NCBI RefSeq assembly: GCF_902806685.2
Contig: NC_048554.1
Span: 620,001-684,000, forward strand
Source of the DNA: Maniola hyperantus
Lineage: Eukaryota > Arthropoda > Insecta > Lepidoptera > Nymphalidae
DNA: 64,000 bases
Reading direction: 5' to 3'
Shown: positions 34,353-45,326 of the stretch, piece by piece
How positions within the stretch are numbered: position 1 is the stretch's first letter
How the letters are laid out: the number at the start of each line of letters is the position of its first letter
Position numbers and translations under genes: made by a program
The notes under the pieces: generated by a model
What the model was told of the DNA's origin: nothing
Database searches by the model: none
The model's input: only the letters and a program-made list of their open reading frames with translations

Positions 34353-34745
34353 CAGTACGCGCAGAAAGTAATGTACATCGGCCTTTAGAATAACATTTCG
34401 GCTTTGTAGAGCATTCTCTCTGTCACTCATACCTATATGACGTTTTGTCGGTCTCAGTATTTATGCACAGCACGCGCAGAAAGTAATGTACATCGGCCTT
34501 TAGAATAACATTTCGGCTTTGTAGAGCATTCTCTCTGTCACTCATACCTATATGACGTTTTGTCGGTCTCAGTATTTATGCACAGCACGCGCAGAAAGTA
34601 ATGTACATCGGCCTTTAGAATAACATTTCGGCTTTGTAGAGCATTCTTTCTGTCACTCATACCTATATGACGTTTTGTCGGTCTCAACGACAGAGACAAT
34701 GCTCTACAAATCCGCTATCTCCTTCTAAAGGTCGATGTACATAAT
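34353..34745. repeat. MITE-2 left arm in a three-unit 115-base tandem array
   Basis: Units start at 34353, 34468 and 34583 with exactly 115-base spacing and are nearly identical. After the third unit the normal right arm follows (GACAGAGACAATGCTCTACA), ending about 34745. A tandem array grew inside a MITE. Confidence 0.85.
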
Positions 34746-34810
34746 TAACGCGTCCCCAACCCGATCACCATCTCGATCTGTCACGTACTATATACATAGT
34801 TAACTTATTT

Positions 34811-35208
34811 TTAGGGTTCCGTACCTCAAAAGGAAAAACGGAACCCTTACAGGATCACTTTGTTGTCTGTCTGTCGGTCTGTCAAGAAACCTACAGGGTA
34901 CTTCCCGTTGACCTAGAACCATGAAATTTGGCAGGTAGGTAGGTCTTAGAGCAATCATTCGGGGAAAAATCTGAAAACCGTGAATTTGTGGTTACATCAC
35001 ACAAAAAAAATTAAATTGTGGTCATGAACTAAAGATAACTATATCAAGTGGGGTATCATATGAAAGGTCTTGACCTGTACATTCTAAAACAGTTTGTTTT
35101 TATTTTTATGCATTATAGTTTTTGAATTATCGTGCAAAATGTCAAAAAAATACGACTATAGTACGGAACCCTCGTTGCGCGAACCTTACTCGCACTTGGC
35201 CGGTTTTT
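34811..35208 (-). mobile_element. GGTTCCGTAC-family element, full length
   Basis: Complete copy in the same orientation as the one at 33651. The two flank a 115-base tandem array. Confidence 0.8.
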
Positions 35209-35785
35209 AACAACAAGTTAAGTAATTCTCTTCATAGAAACAAACCTCCGAATTCGATAGAATCGCAACTCGCAACAAACAAGAGTTGACGATTCAAATT
35301 CAAAACAACTTGTAAGGGGCCTCCTTTAACAAAGAAATTTTTGAGTTTCAATTAGAGTTAAATGTTACCCAGATCTGAGAAACGATCTTCCAAGTTACCC
35401 TTACATCAAACAAGAACTTTCATCAATTAAATTAAATTAATGTGATATATTACTGAATACCCCATTCAGCGTGCGTTCCCAACTTTCTCAAATATATGAA
35501 CTTTACATATACGAACTCCTTCTGAATAACCTCAATTATAATGTTACCTACTATATAATATATACAGTGTGTTCTTTTTAACTGGGATAGTATGGGGAAA
35601 TCCAAAACCATAGAAATTACCAGGATGTCTTAGGAAACCTTTAGTTCTATTCCTACTTAATTATAAAATAAATAATAAGGTCCGATTTTTTCTTTCTATA
35701 AAATAAAATGATCCTTACATGAGTCAATGGACATTAAAAAAAATTAGTCGATTTATTTTTATGGACAACTCACGTTTGACCAAAA
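35209..35785. other. Gene-free stretch
   Basis: Nothing recognised between two GGTTCCGTAC-family elements. Confidence 0.35.
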
Positions 35786-36197
35786 AAAACCGGCCAAGTG
35801 CGAGTCGGGCTCGGGCACCGAGGGTTCCGTACTACAGTCGTATTTTTGACATTTTGCATGATAATTCAAAAACTATGATGCATAAAAATAAAAAAATGCA
35901 CAGGTGAAGCCCTTTCATACCCCACTTGATATAGTTATCTTACTTCGAAAATGGGAAATATTATTAATTATTAGTTCATGACCACAATTTAATTTTTTGT
36001 GTGTGATGTAACCACAAATTCACAGTTTTCAGATTTTTCCCCTTATGTCTGCTATACTATAAGACCTACCTACCTGCCAAATTTCATGATTCTAGATCAA
36101 CGGAAAGTACCCTGTAGGTTTCTTGACAGACCGACAGACAACAAAGTGATCCTATAAGGGTTCCGGTTTTACTTTTGAGGTACGGAACCCTAAAAAG
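35786..36197 (+). mobile_element. GGTTCCGTAC-family element, full length
   Basis: Complete plus copy with the hairpin AAGTGCGAGTCGGGCTCGGG and the end GAGGTACGGAACCCTAAAAA. Confidence 0.8.
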
Positions 36198-37256
36198 ACT
36201 ATGCCAAAATTGTTTTCACAAAAAAGTCCTGAAGGTGTCCCCTGTATCTCCTGTGGTTTTTAATTTCCCAATACTATCACAGTTAAAAAAATATACACTG
36301 TAATCTCTTTGTTAGAACATCTACATATTATGTACAAATGTATGTACCTAACTACCTACTAACAAAGAGGCTTTCAAACTAAACGATCACATTGCCTACG
36401 CACGTAATTGCTGAAAATAACTTAAATTTACAGTTCAAAAACGTAATTTTAACCCGTAAAACTGTGGCCATAGAGCTTAAAGCGCGTGCAAGTAGATGTA
36501 GGTAGTTAGAAATTAGGGCAGTGTGAATACTCTGTCAGGGGGACTCTTTGTCCCACCCATAGTTCCTTTTTGATTACGACGCATTTGTAGTCCGTGAGGC
36601 GATTGAATTGAGGGTTATCGTATTGAACAAGCATCTAATTTAGTGGTCTCTCGTACCCCAACGTCCAGAGCCGTCTTTAACCTATTGGGCACATTAGAAT
36701 AACGGGGCCCCTATGATCTTGACAGAGTAGGTAAAACAAGAAAGCTCGGTTATAAGTCAGTCTTGACTGGTTAACAATATCTATTGGCCTATGTTTGAAA
36801 GGGCCTTTTTGACCTTTGATTTTATAGAAATAAATATTAAATAGGTTTTTCGATAATAAAATATCGGTCGGTCGTTTATAGTTTGGCGATTTGGTGGTAG
36901 CGATTAGTGGCCCCCTATCGATCGTGGGCCCTGGGCACGTGCCCAGAGTGCCCAGTGGGAAAGAGGCGCGTCGTATGCATGCGTAGCTCGTTCAATTCAA
37001 CCCTCCATGTCCACAACGTATTGACCATTGCGAAGTGCGTACGGTGCGCTCTTCTTACCGTAAATTTTCGGTAACAGGGGAAACCTTTCAAGATCTAACA
37101 TCAAAGAGGAAAATTTAATGAAAATGCTTTTCATTTTCCTCGGAGTTTTTCATACGAAAAACGATATGAAATTCTAATGAAAACTATCAATTTACTAATG
37201 TATTTTCTGGCATCTAAGAGGTTTGAAATATTGACTCTATTATGTTTTTGCTATTT
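36198..37256. other. Gene-free stretch
   Basis: The middle (36660-36960) looks like an old TIR element: GAGCCGTCTTTAACCTATTG at the left and GGGCACGTGCCCAGAGTGCC at the right, as in gene-poor lepidopteran DNA. No coding. Confidence 0.35.
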
Positions 37257-37676
37257 CTAGGGTTCCGTACCTTAAAAGGAAAAACAGAACCCTTATAGGA
37301 TCACTTTGTTGTCTGTCTGTCTGTCTGTCGATCTGTCAAGAAACCTACAGGGTACTTCCCGTTGACCTAGAATCATGAAATTTGGCAGGTAGGTAGGTCT
37401 TATAGCAGACACTCGGGAAAAAATCTGGAAACCGTGAATTTGTTGTTACATCATACAAAAACAGTTAAAGTGTGGTCATAAACTAATAATTAGTATTTTC
37501 AATTTTTGAAGTAAGATAACTATATCAAGTGGGGTATCATTTGAAAGGTCTTCACCTGTACATTCTAACAGATTTTTATTTATTTTTATACATCATAGTT
37601 TTTGAATTATCATGCAAAATGTCGAAAAAATACGACTGAAGTACGGAACCCTCGTTGCGCGAGCCTGACTCGCACT
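37257..37676 (-). mobile_element. GGTTCCGTAC-family element, end trimmed
   Basis: Almost complete, but stops at GACTCGCACTT, losing the GGCCGGTTTTT terminus. Confidence 0.78.
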
Positions 37677-37714
37677 TCAATTAATTGGGATTTATTTATA
37701 TTTTAGTATTAAGG

Positions 37715-37815
37715 TATTTAAACCAAATGAGAGATGTGAAGAGGGGCATTCTGTCGTCACACCTCGACGCAGTCTCTATAGTTAGGTTAGATTAGACTAG
37801 ATTTAGGTCGTCACA
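37715..37815. repeat. Unclassified repeat, inverted copy
   Basis: GAGATGTGAAGAGGGGCATT to AGTTAGGTTAGATTAGAC, the reverse complement of the unit at 15075. Confidence 0.5.
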
Positions 37816-38282
37816 ATGTGAAACTCTGCATCTAACCTTGGTGCAGAGTGCGGACGTTGGATTAGGTTAAAATGTAACGATTTAATAATAAATTTAGTAA
37901 AAGTCTAAGTACCTATCTTCGTTTCCTTCAAAAATCCTTCTGGTTGCCGCTTACGTAACTAGCTAGACGAAAAACATCAAAACAAATAAGGCCACGATTC
38001 CCCGCCGGCCGCCGCTAATGTCACCATTTCCTGCCATCTATTATATCTAATGCCAATAACATGGCACCTTGAGGTTGTACAAACACTTTTGTAAATGAAA
38101 ACGTGGCCCGTAATTCGCGAGCCATTCATCAAGATATGAACAAAAGCTTTTAGCGGTACAACAAAGGGCCGCGCGACGATCTCGCGCCTTCGGGTGGGCG
38201 TCGGCAAACAAGGGTTGATATTTCTATACCTACTCTATAGTGGTGTATGGAAAGAATCGAAAAATGTGCTAAGTATAGTCCA

Positions 38283-38455
38283 CGACAGGTTTTTTTAATA
38301 GAGATAGCGAGCAAACGAGCAGGCGGGTCACCTGATGTTAAGTGATTACCGCCGCCCATGAACATTTGCAGCACCAGAGGAACTGCCGATGCGTTGCCGG
38401 CCTTTTAGGAATTTGTTGGTCCTCCCCTTGAATAACCCCATGTTGTAATCAGGTT
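38283..38455 (-). mobile_element. Truncated copy of the 28 kb LINE family
   Basis: It carries the same final residues (YNMGLFKGRTNKFLKGRQR) and the same 3' untranslated end as the copy at 28026-28480. It starts abruptly where a GC-rich repeat begins. Confidence 0.7.
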
Positions 38456-38545
38456 GAGATGGCAAACGGGGTATGAGGCGAGGGGACACCCCACACACCC
38501 GCACGTCACCCGCGCTCGCCCGCACGGGGTCAGCGCAGGGGCTGA
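38455..38545. repeat. GC-rich repeat, third copy
   Basis: TGAGATGGCAAACGGGGTAT to GGTCAGCGCAGGGGCTGA, inverted relative to the copy at 30510, fused to a truncated LINE. Confidence 0.5.
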
Positions 38546-38649
38546 TTGCCATTTCAATTTCATTCAATTCCGAACTCGGCTGGCGTCTCTTCCTTTCAAA
38601 ATAACTTGAGAAGTCCTCGGCTTCGCGTCGACCTTCTAATAATACTCTA

Positions 38650-38826
38650 ATGATTCGCTAACTCAGTGTCTATAAACACTGAATGATAGCTGCCGAGGTT
38701 GGTTGGTTCTACATTGCTGCTTCACTGGGTGATATTAAAATATTTTTTCATATAAAACCTTCAATGGATTAAAAAATGAGCTCGGTGGCTATCATTCAGT
38801 GTTAGACACTGAGTTAGCGAATCACC
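38650..38826. mobile_element. Fold-back MITE-3, second copy
   Basis: GATTCGCTAACTCAGTGTCT at the left and AGACACTGAGTTAGCGAATC at the right, with the same interior (CATTGCTGCTTC) as the copy at 18581. Confidence 0.75.
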
Positions 38827-38828
38827 CC

Positions 38829-39060
38829 GCTGGGCCCTATTAGCAAGCCTCCGCTGTCCGTCTGGCTGTTTATTTAAATATAATATTAAAATAAAAATCT
38901 TTTTAATTCGACAAGTACTTTCGAATAGTCGGATGCATCTACCATCTGTTTGTAAGCAGGCTATATCTCATGAACCATAATAAATAGAGAGTTGAAATTT
39001 CATTGTGTATTTCATTTTCTAGTGTCGCTCTAACACCAAATAATAATAAAAAACAAAATG
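38829..39060 (-). mobile_element. Related element, core interrupted
   Basis: It has AGCAAGCCTCCGCTGTCCG and GGCTATATCTCATGAACC, as at 9433. An AT-rich stretch of about 60 bases is inserted into the GTCTG core. Confidence 0.45.
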
Positions 39061-39269
39061 GCCGCATTGCAAAAAAATTAAAAGTACAAGCCTACATAAC
39101 ATGGTGTTAGGTATCTTATCACTTGTATCCGCTCAGATTCTAATTTTTAAGATGCAGTTCAGTATTCAGGGGTCAATGGTACATTATGTGCATTCATGTA
39201 AGTAACTTGTTATCCCTGGAACGTTCCAGGGGAAACGTTTGTCATCTGGTTCCCTAGTAGCCGACGCTG

Positions 39270-39560
39270 TGGACTGCGGACTGTCCCCGGGCATCGAACT
39301 CGCGCACCTGGGGTACACAACCTAGGGGTGTCAACATCACCTTACATCTCTTTTTACACGAAACGTTTTGCGTCATTATTCCTCATACGCATGGCTAAGG
39401 TTTGGAATACTCTTCCACGACATTATGTGTTTCCTACCAATTACAACCCGGGTATCTTAAAAACAAGAGTGAATAGGCATCTTCTAGGTAAACGCGGCCC
39501 ATGTTAGGCCGCATCATCACTTTCCATCAGGTGTGATTGTGGTCAAGCGTTTGCCTATGA
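39270..39560 (+). mobile_element. LINE ORF2 C-terminal remnant of another family
   Basis: The plus-strand frame reads RMAKVWNTLPRHYVFPTNYN and ends RVNRHLLGKRGPC before a stop near 39507, a typical LINE C-terminus. The 3' untranslated part follows (CATCAGGTGTGATTGTGGTC) and ends in A-rich sequence. Confidence 0.65.
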
Positions 39561-40429
39561 TGAATTAAAAAAAAACCTACTAGCACAAGCTCGATGCTTA
39601 GTTGTAGAGGAAAGGGGAATATTAGTCATTTAACTTGGTTAATATACTTTTTTAAGAAATCAAAAAAAATGTTATAAGATATGTTCATAGTGGCAGCCCT
39701 AACCAATAATTCCCAAGTGTCCACATCAAATGCATCCAAGGGATAATACAATACAGCGTATTGATAAAATACGAGTTTTTTACCTCCCCCCGATTACCTT
39801 TTCATATGATTACTGCATAGGTGAGGTGAGGTCGTCGCACTCGTGAACCTAACAAGTCGTTTCTTTGGACGGAACTTTTCTTTTGTCGGTTGTGTTACGC
39901 ACGTGCGCTATTTCAATATGCCCGTTTCCCACAGAGTTTTTTATAAGTTTCATGTTCCATTCAGTAAATCCTCCTGAACCTCTGTAAATCCTTTGTTGAA
40001 TTTTACGTAGGTACTTACCTACTAGCTTAACCTCGCGGCTTCATCTACGTCAATTTACGTTCCGTTTGGGATTTCTCTCTTCTTTAAAAGTTATTTTAGT
40101 GTAATAAAACGCGTCTATCTTGGTACCTATATAAGATGGCACTACCCATTATTAATATTGTGCTTGTTTAAGTGGGTTTGTTCGTTGGTTTGTCCTTCAC
40201 TCACGCTGCACCGGAGCAACGGATTAATGTGATTTTTTTCATGGTTATAACTAGTAAGTAAATACCCTTTAGACCTGGGACACTTGACACATGCCACTTT
40301 TTAGCTCGGCATCAAATCAAAGAGTTTCCATTCCTTCAAAAACCTTACTCCGCTGGAACGAAGTCGTAGGCATAATCTTGTTTTGATAATAGGTAGGTAT
40401 GCGGCTAAATTAACTTCATTTTTAACCGA

Positions 40430-40560
40430 CTTCAAAAAAAGGAGGAGGTTCTCAATTCGTCGGAACCTTTTTTTTTAATGTAGATATGTTACCGGATTAC
40501 TCGAAGACGCCTGGACCGATTTTGAAAATTCTTTTTTATAATTTTTATTGTGTTTTTACC
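40430..40560 (+). mobile_element. Repeat with ACCGACTTCAAAAAAAGGAG end
   Basis: A lepidopteran-type repeat end followed by GGAGGTTCTCAATTCGTCGG and TGGACCGATTTTGAAAATTC; no coding. Confidence 0.45.
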
Positions 40561-40689
40561 TACACTTCAAAAATTAAAATTTAAAAATTTAAAATTATTT
40601 ACTAAGATTATATAACTTCCTCTTCATGACAATAGCCAGTAGTAATATTTTGTCACCCAAGTACAAATCAAAATAAAAACCTACTTTAT

Positions 40690-40985
40690 GGTTTTGAATT
40701 AAGCGTTGTTGCGGATGCGGATTATTAGAGGTTCACATCTGCGGATGCGAATGTCTAAATTAATGCGAATGTTCCGCACTTGCGGATGCGGTTAGTTTAA
40801 GTTTTGATTGGTTAGTTAGCGAACGAAGATGTGAACTAGCAAACACGCGCGAGGCACGCGCCACTCTGGTCCCGCCCTCTTTCTTTGCAGGTCGCTTGTT
40901 GTTGCAAATATGAATCCGCATCCGTAAAAGCTCCGCATTAATTGATGCGAATGTTCCGCATTTGCGGATGCGGATGCGAATATTC
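40690..40985. mobile_element. Repeat rich in GCGGATGCGGAT
   Basis: Contains TGCGGATGCGGATTATTAG, AATGCGAATGTTCCGCA and ACACGCGCGAGGCACGCG. A second copy with the same order lies at 60700-60965. Class unknown. Confidence 0.6.
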
Positions 40986-41065
40986 TGTCTTGATAACTGC
41001 GATGAAATATCAAAATGAAATTTTCGGGCGAATGTTTGAAAAATAAATTGAAACGATGTGAGTAC

Positions 41066-44000
41066 CTCAGGTTCCGGAGTCGGCAGTCGGAGATGGTGCT
41101 GATCCTTGACCTGGAGTCACCGTCCAGCGGCGGCAGGCGCCCCTTCGATCTGCCGCCCACGCTGAAAGATCACAAAATTCACAAGAATGCCTAGCTTTCT
41201 TTCTTTCACAAGAAAGACGTCAACATCATCATCATCAACCAATAGACGTCAGCTGCTGGACATAGGTCTTTTGTAGAGACTTCCACACGCCACGGTCTTA
41301 CGCCGCCGCCATCCAGCGGCTCCCTGCGACTCGTCGATGTCGTCCGTCCACCTAGTGGGAGGTTTTCCAACGCTGCGTCTTCTGGAGCGAGGTCGCCATT
41401 CCAGCACCTTGGGATCCCAACGTCTATCGGTTGTACGAACTATGTGCCCTGCCCATTGCCACTTCAGCGTCGCAACCCGTTGAGCTATGTCAGTTACTCT
41501 AGTTCTCCTACGGATCTCCTCATTTCTGTTTTGATCACGTAGAGAAACTCCAAGCATAGCTCTCTCCAGCGCCCGCAACGTCAACATATTATGGCGGAAA
41601 TTCATTCATGTTCTCAGAATAGACGCATATACCTAGGTTTGCTGCTAAACAGCTTGCTCTTCTCGCTCCTTTGTCTGGTCTTGAAGCGCCCGCCGCCGCC
41701 GGCCGAGTCGCCCGCGCCCTGCAGCGAGCTGGGCACGGGGGTTGTGTTCTTCACAACGCTGATTGTGGACTCCTACAGTATACCACCACAAACTATATCG
41801 TCGACGTCAACCAGAGGCGGATTAAATGTCGAGAGCGCCCTAGGCAAGCACCTCAAAGGCGCCCCTCTAACAGCCATATTAAAAAATTTACTAAATTCTA
41901 AAGAACAAGGAATCGTCTCATTGCATAGCTGGTAGTTGGTGATTATAATATTTATATGAACGAGCAAAGAACATCGCGTCATGACACTTTGCTATATTAA
42001 AGAAGAGGCAATTTCGGTCACTCCAAGATATAATATTAGTAGGGATAATTAGGTAGGCCGTAATTTAACTCTAGGTACATGATCGCGCGCGCCTCTTCGT
42101 AACCTCGCGCACGTGGCACGTGCCTAGTTTGCCTTAGGGATAATCCGCCTCTGCAGTCTGCATCAACCGATAGACGTCCACAACTGGACATAGGTCTCTT
42201 GTTTGTTGGTTTGTCCTTCAATCACGTCGCAACGGAGCAACGGATTGACGTGATTTTTGCATGGATATAATCAAAGACCTGGAGAGTGACAAAGGCTTCT
42301 TTTTATCCCGGAAAGTCTAAGATTTCCCACGGGATTTTTAAAAACCTAAATCCACGCGTACGAAGTCACGGTCATCAACTAGTAATAAATATGGATAAAT
42401 AATATTTTAAGTAAGTATTAAGACAAACTGAAATCCATCAAAGTCTTATTATCCCTTAGAAATAGAAAGATGATTTGTTTTATTCAAGTAAGCGTTTACT
42501 TGAGTTATTGAATGTTCAAGTGAATCTAGGAATCTACCAATGGTTCGGAATGCCCGCCCCTTCCTATCGCAAAGAACCATCAAGAAACTCAGCACTGGTA
42601 GGTAAATAAATATTCTATTTTTTTTTATCTGGGTTTACGGCTCTGGGTTCTAGCCGTTTTGAGCCTATAAAAACTCTATTAAGTGACCGACCTTAGTAGA
42701 AACGTCTTCCGAGGTGCTATAGTCCGTGATATGCTGCAGCATTTCACTTTCAGCACAAAGGTTGTCAGATACAGACTCCTCCTGCAAGAACACATTACAG
42801 TAAAAGTCTATTCTAATCCAAGGGCTAAATTAAGATATTTAAATATATAAAAGGAAAAGGTGGGTGACTGACTGACTGATTGACTTACTAACTAATCTAT
42901 CAACGCACAGCTCAAACTACTGGACGGATCGGGCTGGGCATGCAGATAGCTATTGTGACGTAGGCATCCGCTAAGAAACGATTTTTGAAAATTCAACCCC
43001 TAAGGGGGTGAGATAGGGGTTTGAAATTTGTGTAGTCCACGCGGACAAAGGCGCGAGCATAAGCTAGTTTTCAATAAAAATCTTTTAATAGGAATAAAAC
43101 TAACGTATGAGATCGTATTAGCCGTACCCTCCAAAGATTCAGTGCTGTATTCTTTAGGCAGGTTTACTTTGCCGGGGAACCTAAAAACACTTCAGTACTG
43201 AGTGAACATACAAATACTTTTAACAAATTTCGTTACTGGCAGCAAGCGTACCTTAGCTTAGTGGTCAGAGCGTCGGGCGCGATCCCAGGAGACGCAGGTT
43301 CGATTCCTGCCAGTCCGCAATTTTTGATATGACTTAGGTATTTAAAATTATTTAGAAACCCATCAACACGCTGACCATGTGCGGATTGGTAGACTGCACA
43401 TACGTTTGAGAACATTATGGAGAACTCTCAGGCATGCAGGTTTCCTCACGATGTTTTCCTTCACCGTTAAAGCAAGTGATATTTAATTAATTAAAACGCA
43501 CATAACTCCCAAAAGTTAGAGGTTCGTGCCCGAGATCGAACCCCCGACCTCCGATTAGAAGGCGGACGTCCTAACCACTAGGCTACCACTGCTCATAGTC
43601 GAGTAAAAAGTAATAATCACCAGTATTCTTCAGGTATACTTTCAACGACGGGCATGTCAACAGAGGAACTGCTAGGCCACTTTCTCAACCCTTCCTCCGG
43701 ACACTCTTCCAGCACGCTGAGCTCCTGGTGGCACCACGAGTCCTTGGGCGACGGGTCCGGCAGCTCGTCCGGTACCCACGACTCCACACGCTTAGGGATG
43801 TAACACGGGGGGTAGGCGCTTGGATCATCGCCTGGGTCATGGCGGAAGAAGTACCTAGTTGAAGAGGTTTCTTTTGAAATATAGTTACAGTGCGATCGTT
43901 TAGAGTTGAAATTAAATATTTTGGAACTAAAATATTTTAAAGAGCAATCTTAAAATTAATGTCAGTTCTGTTAAAGATAAAACATTTTGTTGATTTAGAT

Positions 44001-45326
44001 GGGTTAAAAATTCACTAGTTTATTTGTGGGATAACTACCAAATTACAAAAACAATAGTACGATTCTCAAAATGCTTGTGAAGTGAATTACAAAGTTTTAA
44101 TACGCTTTTTGGCCGAATATCAAGCTCACCAAGTATTTAACGTATTTGAGAACATAAAGCGTGTATTTCCGGTGTGTAACCTCTTTATTGACATTATATC
44201 TTTATATTTAGCCTTTGGGATCCAAACGTCTTACATTTTTTTAAACTACGTGTATTGACTTGGTCACGAGCATAAGCTAGTTATCATCATTATCATCATC
44301 AACCGATAGACGTCCACTGCTGGACATAGGTCTCTTGACATGCTACGGTCTTGCGCCGCCTGAATCCAGCGACTCCCTGCGACTCGTCTGATGTCGTCCG
44401 TCCACTTAGTGAGGGGTCTTCCAACGCTGCGTTTTCCGGTTCGAGGTCGCCATTCCAACACCTTGAGACCCCAACGTCTATCGGTTTTACGAACTATGTG
44501 CCCTGCCCATTGTCACTTCAGCTTCGCAACCCGTTGAGCTATTCGGTTACTCTAGTTGTCCTACGGATCTTCTCATTCCATTTCTTACGAGGCCCATAGT
44601 TAGCGACCATGTCTCGGATGACGGATCCATATGTTATCACTGGCAAGTGGCAACACACACTGTTCGAAGACTTTGGTCTTCAAGCACTGAGGAATTTTGG
44701 ACAAGAAGACATCTCGAAGCTTCCTGAACGCTGCCCAACCGAGTTGGATTCGGCTGTTTATACCTATTTATATTAAGCTATTATACCAGTTCACAAGCTT
44801 GAGCCACGCTTCAGAAGCACAGTACACCGTAAACAATGTACTTTGCTTGGTCATGTACTTCCGGTAGCAAATTTTGAACGCCTCGTCCAATATGTCCTCA
44901 CGAATGTCGAAGATAAACAGGTCGCTGTCTTCCTTCTGTAGAATCTCTGCCCTAGGAAATATTATGACGTCATTGCCTCGTTAATCTAGTGCCTAGTTTA
45001 TTCAGGTAATCATGATGTAAGATTCCGAGTTCGATTCCCGGGTCAGTACAAAAATTATAGTTTTTTAATCAAGAAATTGGCATGAAGCCTATGTCAAAAA
45101 TGAATTATTTCTAAAAAGGTTTCGAGATGGTCAAGCACGTAGATTTTGCTTGCACCACGTCCAGGTCCACGTCCACTTACGTTTATGCAACGTTTTGCAC
45201 TTACCACGTGCGTTCAGGAACGTCCTTTGGCAATGCTATCAATGTTCTTTGGTCGTCAGACAACTGCAGTTTCTTTCCTCGTCGCGACAATCTAAATTTC
45301 CCCAGAGATTCTCGTAAACTAGTCAT
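41066..45326 (-). CDS. C2orf81-like protein, seven exons, 3' end not found
   Basis: Seven exons with matching phases: 45326-45205, 44951-44787, 43854-43621, 43180-43105, 42781-42692, 41772-41633 and 41161-41066, giving 307 codons plus two bases with no stop. The start is the ATG at 45326. Four junctions complete a codon: three make TGG (W41, W96, W174) and one makes AGC (S276). The others fall between codons. Residues 40-150 follow the order I know from the vertebrate C2orf81 family: a Trp, an acidic DI..DI..AFK segment, FTV..A.EA.L.L..W.F, then an RHDPGDD stretch, an acidic Pro-rich part and DSW. The distal part is Ser/Glu-rich, then Gly/Arg/Lys-rich (about 255-307). Molecular role is poorly known for the family. 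Introns hold RTE LINE pieces, a SINE and a GACTGACT element. The donor at 42691 (GTCGGT) is weak. Exons are seen; the family is a moderate-confidence inference; the last exon(s) lie left of 41,066 and were not found. Confidence 0.62.
41225..41605 (-). mobile_element. RTE-type LINE 3' end in an intron of the C2orf81-like gene
   Basis: The minus frame contains AGHIVRTTDRRWDPKVLEWR and SVGKPPTRWTDDI, the hallmark C-terminus of RTE/BovB-like reverse transcriptases in Lepidoptera. It ends in the usual CATCATCATCAACC tail at 41225. It lies in the intron between 41162 and 41632, transcribed in the same direction as the gene. Confidence 0.8.
41811..42156. mobile_element. hAT-like non-autonomous element in an intron
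   Basis: Inverted ends CAGAGGCGGATTAA and TAATCCGCCTCTG, about 345 bases, in the intron between 41773 and 42691 of the C2orf81-like gene. CAGRGGCGG ends suggest the hAT superfamily; no target duplication is clear. Confidence 0.5.
42150..42200 (-). mobile_element. RTE-type LINE 3' fragment
   Basis: Fifty bases around GCATCAACCGATAGACGTCC, joined directly to the end of a TIR element on the left and a LINE tail on the right. Confidence 0.55.
42200..42385 (-). mobile_element. Tailed element in an intron
   Basis: GTTTGTTGGTTTGTCCTTCA to CGAAGTCACGGTCATCAACTAG; minus orientation, same as the host gene. Confidence 0.6.
42845..43072. mobile_element. GACTGACT element, copy 3, in an intron
   Basis: Complete copy in the intron between 42782 and 43104 of the C2orf81-like gene. 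Confidence 0.65.
43249..43320 (+). tRNA. tRNA-like sequence, probably a SINE head
   Basis: A box TAGCTTAGTGG and B box GGTTCGATTCC with a perfect T arm (GCAGG/CCTGC), but the acceptor stem pairs badly and no normal anticodon arm forms. Most likely a tRNA-derived SINE head or pseudogene, not a working tRNA. Confidence 0.2.
43365..43595 (-). mobile_element. SINE-1 in an intron of the C2orf81-like gene
   Basis: Head with A box TAGCCTAGTGG, B box GGTTCGATCTC region and body are present. It lies 26 bases from the exon that ends at 43621, in the same orientation as the gene. Confidence 0.75.
44281..44750 (-). mobile_element. RTE-type LINE 3' end in an intron of the C2orf81-like gene
   Basis: The coding tail VLEWRPRTGKRSVGRP, TRWTDDI and RWIQAAQDRS is followed by a CATCATCATCAACC tail. 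The copy extends further upstream than the one at 41225. It sits between exon 3 (ending 43854) and exon 2 (starting 44787). Confidence 0.75.

Noticed and set aside
37977..38207. GC-rich minus frame (PTPTRRREIVARPFVVPLKA) as a last exon of the C2orf81-like gene
   Set aside because: No acceptor with the needed phase was evident and the residues do not fit the family; left unassigned.
41591..41935. 114-codon plus-strand frame with a Pro-rich part
   Set aside because: Antisense to the Gly/Lys-rich exon of the C2orf81-like gene; the minus strand has proper splice sites and phase.
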